Part shown: in pieces, positions 57,645 to 64,000 of the stretch | Position numbering within the stretch: the first letter of the stretch is position 1 | Layout of the letters: each line of letters starts with the position of its first letter | DNA from: Avibacterium paragallinarum | GTDB lineage: Bacteria; Pseudomonadota; Gammaproteobacteria; Enterobacterales; Pasteurellaceae | Reading direction: 5' to 3' | NCBI RefSeq assembly: GCF_900450705.1 | Contig: NZ_UGHK01000002.1 | Location: forward strand, 558,001 to 622,000 | DNA length: 64,000 nucleotides | Made by a program: the position numbers and the translations under genes | Notes under the pieces: generated by a model | Seen by the model: the letters and a program-made list of their open reading frames with translations, nothing else | Database searches by the model: none | Told to the model about the DNA's origin: nothing

Positions 57645-58463
57645 ATGTCAGATAGCCAATCTTCAGCACACCGCGTTGCTCTTAGCCTTGTTCCACTCGC
57701 TTTATTGCTCGCGGTGGATTGCTTCGCGTTATTTTTACAAGGGCAGAGCAAAGCCATTTCTCATTTCACTCTTGCCGCGTTCACCGCTCAGCTCTTATGC
57801 GTGCTGGTTTTTCACAAAGGACAAATTTGTAACGGACAGCGTTCCCGCTTAATCAGCGTGAATAATGCCTTTTTGCTGTATTGGGGATTTTGGTTATTGA
57901 TTAGCCTTTTTTCCAACTATCATTATGTGCTAACGGATATGGCAAGCCTGTGCGGAATTGGGCTTTCCATCGCTATTTGCTTTCAGCCTGCTGAGCCAAC
58001 ATTACGCCGCTCAATGCTCATTCTTGCCACTTTACTTGGTTTATTAGGCGTTGTCGTCTATGGGCTAATGTTCACCCAACTCCCTTGGCTTGGTTTATTG
58101 CCTTATAACCCGTTCGAACAGCTTTTGCTCGGCGTGATTTTAGCCAATTTATGCCTCGTTATTTCCAAAAATCGCTTGCAAGGGTTTATCGCGTTGCTAC
58201 CGTTAATGATGATAGTGTTGTTACTGCTGAACGCAGTGCTATCCATTGTTTTGGTTTATCTCGCAACACAGAGTGCGGTGGTTTTTGGCAATGAATTTTC
58301 ACTCGGCTTATATTTCTTCCTGCATTTAGTGCTTACCGCAATCATCGCTCTGCCTATCTTAACCAAGAAACCTCTGAGCTATTACGCGTTGATTTTTCTA
58401 CTCTTTATTGGCTTAAGCTTGCCTATTTGGGCGAATTTTAGTTTGATTGCACAGACGGCGTAA
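57645..58463 (+). CDS. Polytopic membrane protein of unknown function
   Basis: 272 residues with seven or eight hydrophobic segments from about residue 10 to the end. I recognise no named family. Divergent from the TRIC-type gene. TAAAAAGGAAAAATT before the ATG supports the start. Confidence 0.6.
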   Translation: MSDSQSSAHRVALSLVPLALLLAVDCFALFLQGQSKAISHFTLAAFTAQLLCVLVFHKGQICNGQRSRLISVNNAFLLYWGFWLLISLFSNYHYVLTDMASLCGIGLSIAICFQPAEPTLRRSMLILATLLGLLGVVVYGLMFTQLPWLGLLPYNPFEQLLLGVILANLCLVISKNRLQGFIALLPLMMIVLLLLNAVLSIVLVYLATQSAVVFGNEFSLGLYFFLHLVLTAIIALPILTKKPLSYYALIFLLFIGLSLPIWANFSLIAQTA

Positions 58464-58900
58464 TCATAACGTTATTTCATAACTGGTTAATTTTAAAGAT
58501 AAAGATGCCATTAATAGCAAAAGTAAATTCGCTTACTTGAAAACAGGTTTACTTTCAGATTGGTTATCGGACTTATTTTCAGAAGAGCATTCTTGGTTTT
58601 GACAAGTAGAGGGATTAACGTCTATCAATCAGTATTTTTTGTGAAAACGCTAAAAGAATATGTTAGTTCAAGATGGGGAAAACTGTTTGACTGTTGGAAA
58701 CATTTCAAGGGAAGCATATAAAAATACGCGTCATTTAATACGGCTTGTTGTGCAAAAAATAGCACGAAATAAAGCGATATTTAACTGGTCTGAGCTGTTG
58801 TTATTGGGTGGGATTTTGTTTGCTGTATAGAACGCCTTTCTTTATAATTAAGGCGATTAATAATCCTATTTAGACACCATAAAAACGAAAGGGTTCAACA
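58464..58900. other. Non-coding or decayed interval before ompP1
   Basis: 437 bp. Three short overlapping open stretches in different frames (near 58497-58600, 58590-58722 and 58660-58830) suggest a decayed gene. The last has an ATG and 56 codons ending LLLLGGILFAV. No family is recognisable. A hairpin CGCCTT/AAGGCG lies at 58833-58855. The ompP1 promoter must be near its right end. Confidence 0.35.
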
Positions 58901-60256
58901 ATGACAACAAAAAATTTTTTGACTAAAACATTTCTTTCTTCTGCGTTATTAGCTGTAGCAGGTGGGGCTCAAGCTGCCGCATTCCAATTAGCCGAAGTAT
59001 CAAGCTCTGGTCTTGGGCGTGCCTATGCGGGGGAAGCCGCAATCGCAGATAACGCTTCTGTGGTCGCTACCAACCCCGCGTTAATGACCCTATTTAAAAC
59101 CAACCAATTTAGTGCAGGTGGGGGTTATGTGGATTCAAAAATTCGGGTTGATGGAACAGTAACGGCTACGCAAGTTCCTCTTCTACAAGGTCAACAACCT
59201 ACAGCGTTAGCTAAGGGAAATCTGGCTAATAACGATGTCGTTCTGGGTGCATTTGTACCAAATATGTATTTCGTTGCTCCAATAAATGATCAGTTTGCGA
59301 TTGGAGCTGGAATGAATGTGAATTTTGGTTTAAAAAGTGAATATAACTCAGATTATGATGGCGGCATTTTTGGTGGAAAAACAGATTTAACTACTATTAA
59401 TTTAAATTTAAGTGGTGCATATCGTGTAACACAAGGTTTAAGTTTTGGTGCAGGGTTAAATGCAGTGTATGCGAAAGCCAAACTTGAACGTAATGCTGGG
59501 GTTCTTGATGATGCCTTAGAAAAATATTCACAGAGCTTAACTGCGAAACGTTCATCATTTGCTGCGGTGGTTACCGCACGAAGTAATGCAGTTACTAAAA
59601 CAACATCGGTTGTTCGTTTGCAAGATAAAAACGCGTGGGGATTTGGCTGGAATGCGGGCTTAGTTTATGAATTTAATGAAGCTCATCGTCTTGGTTTTGC
59701 TTATCATTCTAAGGTTGATATTGATTTTAAAGATGGCACCGCTGTTGGTAATAGCCAAACAGGATCAGGCGGTTTGACTTTACATTTACCAAGCTATTGG
59801 GAGTTCTCAGGCTTTCACCAATTAACGGATGATTTTGCATTACATTATAGCTACAAACGCACCAAATGGAGTCGTTTACAAAACTTACACGCAACATTTG
59901 ATAACGGAAGCAAAGCGTTCCATAAAGATCTTAATTACCGCGATGCTTCACGTTTTGCATTAGGTGGCACTTATAACGTGAATGAACAACTTGTCTTGCG
60001 TGCAGGTATTACTTATGACAAGGCAGCGGGAAAGGCAACGGCGGCGATTCCTGACACAAACAGAACTTGGTATAGCTTAGGGGCGACTTACGCATTTACA
60101 CCAAATCTTTCTGTTGATTTTGGTTTTGCCCACTTACGCGGTAAAAAAGTTCACTTTACTGAAGAGGAGATGGTAGGCACAATCAAAATTGAAGCGGATT
60201 ACACTTCAAAATCCAGTGCCAACCTCTACGGTTTAAACTTAAATTACAGTTTCTAA
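58901..60256 (+). CDS. ompP1: Outer-membrane protein P1 / FadL family transporter
   Basis: 451 residues. Signal peptide to ALLAVAGGAQA, mature AAFQLAEVSSSGLGRAYAGEAA, the FadL/P1 N-terminus. NPALMTLFKT and a series of aromatic-ending beta-strands to the terminal LYGLNLNYSF (C-terminal Phe for BAM). Transports long-chain fatty acids or similar hydrophobic compounds across the outer membrane; P1 is a major Haemophilus antigen. Confidence 0.92.
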   Translation: MTTKNFLTKTFLSSALLAVAGGAQAAAFQLAEVSSSGLGRAYAGEAAIADNASVVATNPALMTLFKTNQFSAGGGYVDSKIRVDGTVTATQVPLLQGQQPTALAKGNLANNDVVLGAFVPNMYFVAPINDQFAIGAGMNVNFGLKSEYNSDYDGGIFGGKTDLTTINLNLSGAYRVTQGLSFGAGLNAVYAKAKLERNAGVLDDALEKYSQSLTAKRSSFAAVVTARSNAVTKTTSVVRLQDKNAWGFGWNAGLVYEFNEAHRLGFAYHSKVDIDFKDGTAVGNSQTGSGGLTLHLPSYWEFSGFHQLTDDFALHYSYKRTKWSRLQNLHATFDNGSKAFHKDLNYRDASRFALGGTYNVNEQLVLRAGITYDKAAGKATAAIPDTNRTWYSLGATYAFTPNLSVDFGFAHLRGKKVHFTEEEMVGTIKIEADYTSKSSANLYGLNLNYSF

Positions 60257-60266
60257 TTTTATTACG

Positions 60267-60297
60267 AAAAACCTATCCATTTGGGATAGGTTTTTTC
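60267..60297 (+). terminator. Intrinsic terminator after ompP1
   Basis: AAAAACCTATCC (60267-60278) pairs with GGATAGGTTTTT (60284-60295), followed by T residues. Confidence 0.9.
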
Positions 60298-60367
60298 TTA
60301 TATGCCTATTTGCACTATGCAATCTAACCGTTTAAAATGTATCCATTGAGAGGCGGAGTGGTTATAA

Positions 60368-60673
60368 ATGTTTAATTTAACGGCTAAGCATTTTAAAGAT
60401 GATTATCTTTATCGTTTTTTCCAATATGGCGAATTACATAGCAAAATTCCGATGACGTTAAGCAAAGTCTTAGCAAGAAAATTGGATATGATAAATGCCG
60501 CAGAAAATCTAAATGATTTGCGTAGTCCACCTGCTAACCGTTTGGAATTATTAGAACCTAAAGAAAATAAACGTTATTCCATTCGAGTGAATAAACAATA
60601 TCGTTTAATATTCCACTTTGATAATGGCGAGCTTTCTCAACTTTATCTCGATCCTCATCGTTATGATTTATAA
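60368..60673 (+). CDS. higB: HigB-type toxin
   Basis: 101 residues of RelE/HigB fold: GELHSKIPMTLSKVLARKLD, RLELLEPKENKRYSIRVNKQ and YRLIFHF. Ribosome-dependent mRNA interferase. Toxin-first order with higA 6 bp downstream is typical of higBA. Confidence 0.88.
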   Translation: MFNLTAKHFKDDYLYRFFQYGELHSKIPMTLSKVLARKLDMINAAENLNDLRSPPANRLELLEPKENKRYSIRVNKQYRLIFHFDNGELSQLYLDPHRYDL

Positions 60674-60679
60674 GGAGAA

Positions 60680-61003
60680 ATGATGTTCTCAACGCAACGT
60701 AAGCCCACTTCGGTAGGAGAAATTCTGCAAGAAGAATTTTTACTTCCGCTTAATCTTAAAATCAATGACCTTGCCGAAATTCTTGATGTTCACCGTAATA
60801 CGGCAAGCAACTTAGTGAGTAACCATTCTAAAGTAACCTTAGAAATGGCAGTCAAATTAGCAAAAGCTTTTGGAACAAGCCCTGAGTTTTGGATAAATCT
60901 ACAAAATGCTGTAGATTTGTGGGAGCTTAACCATAATGATCGTTTTCAGCAGAGTTTGAGTAAAGTAAAGATTGCTCATTATCCCCCAGCATTTTCCGTA
61001 TAA
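60680..61003 (+). CDS. higA: HigA-type antitoxin (helix-turn-helix)
   Basis: About 106 residues; AAGGAG lies just before two consecutive ATGs. HTH_3 segment INDLAEILDVHRNTASNLVS and the HigA ending GTSPEFWINLQNAVDLWE. Binds HigB and represses the operon. Confidence 0.9.
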   Translation: MMFSTQRKPTSVGEILQEEFLLPLNLKINDLAEILDVHRNTASNLVSNHSKVTLEMAVKLAKAFGTSPEFWINLQNAVDLWELNHNDRFQQSLSKVKIAHYPPAFSV

Positions 61004-61049
61004 TGAAAAGTGCGGTATGTTTTTCACACTTTTTCGATAAGGAAGCACA

Positions 61050-61589
61050 ATGAGCGAGATCTATTATTGCTACTATTCATCACCAATCGGGCGGTTATTG
61101 ATGATAAGCCAAGATAGCAAACTCACCAATTTAGATTTTGAAGCAGAGCAAATCGCCCCCAATCCAAAATGGATTTTACAGCCCGATCTCCCGCTTTTTA
61201 TTCAGGTGTCGGAAGCCTTAACCTGTTATTTCAATGGGGAAAAGGAAACCTTTGCCGACATTCCTCTTGCTCCGCAAGGCACGCCATTTCAGCAAAGCAT
61301 TTGGCAACAACTTTGCCAAATTCCTTATGGGGAAACCTCAAGTTATGGCGAACTCGCTCACCGTATTAATAATCCCAAAGCGATGCGAGCCGTTGGTGGT
61401 GCGGTGGGGAGTAATCCGATCAGCATTATCATTCCTTGCCACCGCATTTTGGGGAAAACTCGCCAGCTAACAGGCTTTGGCGGCGGCTTGCCCGCTAAAC
61501 GTCATTTGTTGCAGTTGGAAAAAATTTCTTATGTGGATAAAGGCGTAGAATACGTTAAGCAAAAATTATTGAAAAAATACAAAAACTAA
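61050..61589 (+). CDS. ogt: Methylated-DNA--protein-cysteine methyltransferase
   Basis: 179 residues. Active-site IIPCHRIL with Cys acceptor, AVGSNP, and TPFQQSIWQQLCQIPYGETSSYGELA helix-turn-helix-like DNA-binding part. Repairs O6-methylguanine. Stands alone. Confidence 0.93.
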   Translation: MSEIYYCYYSSPIGRLLMISQDSKLTNLDFEAEQIAPNPKWILQPDLPLFIQVSEALTCYFNGEKETFADIPLAPQGTPFQQSIWQQLCQIPYGETSSYGELAHRINNPKAMRAVGGAVGSNPISIIIPCHRILGKTRQLTGFGGGLPAKRHLLQLEKISYVDKGVEYVKQKLLKKYKN

Positions 61590-61610
61590 GCTCAAAAACG
61601 ACCGCACTTT

Positions 61611-62279
61611 ATGAATAGCCCAAAAACGGAACAAGACTTACTCGCCCTCGCCCAATCTCTCGCGGGGCTGACCTTTGGGGAACTGGCACAAGAGCTATCG
61701 CTTCCCGTTCCGCCCAATTTGAAACGAGATAAGGGCTGGGTTGGCACGTTGCTTGAAACCGCATTAGGGGCAACGGCGGGGAGCAAAGCAGAGCAAGATT
61801 TCGCTCATCTCGGCATCGAACTCAAAACCATTCCCATTGATAGCCAAGGCAAACCGCTAGAAACCACCTTTGTCAGCCTTGCCCCGTTGATTCACAATAG
61901 CGGTATCACTTGGCAATCCTCGCACGTTCGGCATAAATTATCCAAAGTCTTATGGATTCCCATCGAGGGCGAACGGCGTATCCCCCTTGCCGCCCGCCGC
62001 ATTGGACAGCCCATTTTATGGCAACCCTCCCGCGAGCAAGAGCAACGCTTACAACAAGATTGGGAAGAACTGATGGAATATATTGTCTTCGGTCGCCTTG
62101 ATGAAATCACCGCACGCCTTGGCGAAGTGTTGCAACTTCGCCCAAAAGGGGCGAATAGCAAGGCATTAACCAAAGGCATCGGACGCAACGGCGAAATCAT
62201 CGACACCTTACCGCTCGGCTTTTATTTACGCAAAAATTTCACCCACGAAATTCTGCAACAATTTCAACAGCCCCGCTGA
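61611..62279 (+). CDS. mutH: DNA mismatch repair endonuclease MutH
   Basis: 222 residues (E. coli MutH has 229). Sau3AI-like core [20 protein letters not shown] contains the D...ExK nuclease motif. Nicks the unmethylated strand at hemimethylated GATC sites with MutL. Follows an uptake signal that precedes the ATG. Confidence 0.95.
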   Translation: MNSPKTEQDLLALAQSLAGLTFGELAQELSLPVPPNLKRDKGWVGTLLETALGATAGSKAEQDFAHLGIELKTIPIDSQGKPLETTFVSLAPLIHNSGITWQSSHVRHKLSKVLWIPIEGERRIPLAARRIGQPILWQPSREQEQRLQQDWEELMEYIVFGRLDEITARLGEVLQLRPKGANSKALTKGIGRNGEIIDTLPLGFYLRKNFTHEILQQFQQPR

Positions 62280-62418
62280 TTTTCCTTTGCATAAATCTTA
62301 GAAAGCAATATATCATAGCCATTTCATTTCAAAATACACAACGCAACAAGCCGAAAACAGAATAAATCCATAATGCGATATGATTTTGACTCACACGGCT
62401 CATTTTAAGGAAACAACT

Positions 62419-63141
62419 ATGTTTGATTGGCTCGCCAGCCCCGAAGCTTGGGTGGCTTTATTTACGCTAACTGCGTTAGAAATTGTACTTGGCATTGATA
62501 ATATTATTTTTATCAGCATCTTAGTCGGACGTTTACCCGAAAAACAACGCCAATCAGGGCGGATTATTGGGCTGGGGCTTGCAATGGCAACGCGAATTTT
62601 ATTGTTGCTTTCCCTCTCTTGGCTGATGAAATTAACCACGCCACTATTTGAAATTTTTGCTCAACCCATCTCAGGGCGAGATTTAATCTTGCTCGTGGGA
62701 GGCTTATTCTTGGTCGCAAAAAGTACGCACGAAATCCACCACGCAATGACGCCTGAAGAAGAGGAGGAACAAAGTGCGGTGAAAAAAGTGAATTTTTTTA
62801 GTGTGTTAATCCAAATCGCCATTTTGGATATTGTTTTCTCATTGGACTCGGTGATTACCGCCGTGGGAATGGCAAGTCAAGTAGGCGTGATGATCTTAGC
62901 CATTGTCATCGCCGTTGGCGTAATGATGCTCGCGGCAAAACCGATCGGGGATTTTGTTGAATCCCACCCCACTTTAAAAGTGCTAGCCCTCTCATTTCTC
63001 ATCTTAGTGGGCGTGGCATTAATCGGTGAAGGGTTAGATTTCCACATTCCAAAAGGCTACATTTATTTTGCAATGGGCTTTTCTGTTGTGGTGGAAATGA
63101 TCAACATTAAATTGCGTAAACGGTTGATTAAACGACTATAG
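62419..63141 (+). CDS. ygdQ: TerC-family membrane protein YgdQ
   Basis: 240 residues from the ATG at 62419 (MFDWLASPEAWVALF), with AAGGAAA upstream; the upstream ATG gives a poor leader. TerC motifs LEIVLGIDNIIFISILVG and IAILDIVFSLDSVITAVGM with acidic membrane residues. Proposed metal-ion exporter of the inner membrane. Next to mutH as in enterobacteria. Confidence 0.9.
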   Translation: MFDWLASPEAWVALFTLTALEIVLGIDNIIFISILVGRLPEKQRQSGRIIGLGLAMATRILLLLSLSWLMKLTTPLFEIFAQPISGRDLILLVGGLFLVAKSTHEIHHAMTPEEEEEQSAVKKVNFFSVLIQIAILDIVFSLDSVITAVGMASQVGVMILAIVIAVGVMMLAAKPIGDFVESHPTLKVLALSFLILVGVALIGEGLDFHIPKGYIYFAMGFSVVVEMINIKLRKRLIKRL

Positions 63142-63296
63142 TACTTAAACATATTATTATAAAAGTTCAGCGTAAGGTGTTTATCTAAAGATTGGGTAAA
63201 TAGTACGCTGATACAAGCTAACAAGGAATGTTTTAAGCTTGAACGACTATTATACCCAATGCAGTTAAATAACAAGAATTATTATTTAATTATCAA

Positions 63297-63830
63297 CTAC
63301 TTAAATATATTTCGAGGTTGTTTAACACGTTTAAATTGGCTGATTAATAATACGAGTAATAATAAAGTATAAAACGCAAAAATCACCACAATCCATTGTG
63401 CCATAGAGAAACCTAAAAATGACCAAGTAATCTCCGAACAAGATCCTGTTGGGTTAAATACAGCTGGTACCCAACGATCTAGTGGTAAAGTTTGCGGGAA
63501 TTCAGCTATATAAGAGCATTGATTCCAAGGTGCTGGATAAAGTTGGTAATCAACGTGCTTAATCGCTAATAACAGTCCCTTCACCGAACTTCCTAGCCCT
63601 CCTAGCAAGGCTAATAGGCGTAGAAGCAATGCTCTTGGGTAAAGTAAACCAAGCAATGCTGAAAAACTCAATCCGACTAACGCAACACGTTCGTAAATGC
63701 ACATTACACAAGGGGCTAACCCCATTCCGTGTTGAAAATAAAGTGCGGTGCTTTCTAGGGCTAATGTTGATACAAGTAAAAGTAACCAGCCACCACGATT
63801 CATTGATAATTGTTTAAAATATTTCAGCAT
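63297..63830 (-). CDS. dsbB: Disulfide bond formation protein B
   Basis: 177 residues, four membrane segments. First periplasmic pair in APCVMCIYERVAL (CxxC), second pair in NQCSYIAEF and NPTGSCSEITW. Reoxidises DsbA and passes electrons to quinones. Downstream of nhaB. Confidence 0.95.
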   Translation of the reverse strand: MLKYFKQLSMNRGGWLLLLVSTLALESTALYFQHGMGLAPCVMCIYERVALVGLSFSALLGLLYPRALLLRLLALLGGLGSSVKGLLLAIKHVDYQLYPAPWNQCSYIAEFPQTLPLDRWVPAVFNPTGSCSEITWSFLGFSMAQWIVVIFAFYTLLLLVLLISQFKRVKQPRNIFK

Positions 63831-63842
63831 TGCAACTCCTTG

Positions 63843-64000
63843 TTATACAGGCGTGATTAATCCAATTTGCATTAAAAGTTGGGTTAAAGTGGGTAGGAAA
63901 AACTCTACCATTGTCAGTCCAACTAAAGAAAGTACTATCGTATAAGGTAGTGCCATATAAACCATTCTTCCGTAAGATAAACGAATTAATGGTGCAAGTG
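63843..64000 (-). CDS. nhaB: Na+/H+ antiporter NhaB, 3' end only
   Basis: The minus strand encodes the last 51 or so residues: [20 protein letters not shown] and [19 protein letters not shown], ending MQIGLITPV. This matches the NhaB C-terminus; the gene continues past the window edge. nhaB-dsbB is the order in Haemophilus. Confidence 0.88.
   Translation of the reverse strand, partial: LAPLIRLSYGRMVYMALPYTIVLSLVGLTMVEFFLPTLTQLLMQIGLITPV

Overview
The window is chromosomal DNA of a Pasteurellaceae bacterium. The 9-bp DNA uptake signal AAGTGCGGT (and its complement) recurs throughout, in the form used by the Haemophilus influenzae/Pasteurella/Avibacterium branch. Gene content (nhaB-dsbB, ompP1/FadL, malEFG/malK, purA, mutH) agrees. 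I cannot fix the species; an Avibacterium- or Pasteurella-like organism would fit.

Layout. 0-2.3 kb: an IS1595-family and an IS3-family element. 2.3-4.25 kb: a ROK-type regulator and a small graveyard of gene remnants (phosphatase 3' end, IS3 orfB, ytfJ). 4.26-19.2 kb: a maltose/maltodextrin regulon (malQ, malP, malT, malG-F-E, malK) with MalT-box-like and CRP sites. lamB carries a frameshift and a stop codon, and the next gene (probably malM) is cut after six codons by an IS3-family element. A complete type III toxin-antitoxin locus (promoter, three 31-bp antitoxin-RNA repeats, terminator, ToxN/AbiQ-like toxin) sits between malT and malG. 20.6-26 kb: a periplasmic rhodanese lipoprotein with a frame-split YeeE-type transporter, purA, a CBM9-like periplasmic protein and a YgjV-like membrane protein.

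26.4-47 kb is the highlight: a glycosaminoglycan (chondroitin/dermatan/hyaluronan-type) disaccharide utilisation locus. Fourteen genes run leftward: kbaZ, agaS, mannose-family PTS EIIB-C-D-A, a GH88/GH105 unsaturated uronyl hydrolase, an RpiB/LacAB-type isomerase (DhuI-like), an anaerobic sulfatase maturase, a Sec-type sulfatase, a discoidin-like protein, agaR, agaA and lacD. Divergently or in nearby units are a Tat-type sulfatase, a DUF2264 protein, kduD, kdgR, kdgK and eda. Read as a pathway, sulfatases trim the sugar in the periplasm, the PTS imports and phosphorylates a disaccharide, and the hydrolase splits it. The hexosamine half goes through AgaA-AgaS-(AgaZ/KbaZ)-LacD to triose phosphates. 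The uronate half goes through DhuI-KduD-KdgK-Eda to pyruvate and glyceraldehyde 3-phosphate. No polysaccharide lyase or dedicated outer-membrane channel is visible here. The set resembles the streptococcal PTS-linked GAG clusters more than Bacteroides-type loci.

47-54 kb: a Phd/VapC-like toxin-antitoxin pair, a glycerophosphodiesterase divergent from an ABC importer that lacks a binding-protein gene, and an IS3 copy that itself carries an IS1595-family insertion with a perfect 8-bp target duplication. 54-64 kb is ordinary core genome: lysC, proA, a TRIC-type channel, a membrane protein, ompP1/fadL, higBA, ogt, mutH, ygdQ/terC, dsbB and the 3' end of nhaB. I found no rRNA, tRNA or CRISPR array.
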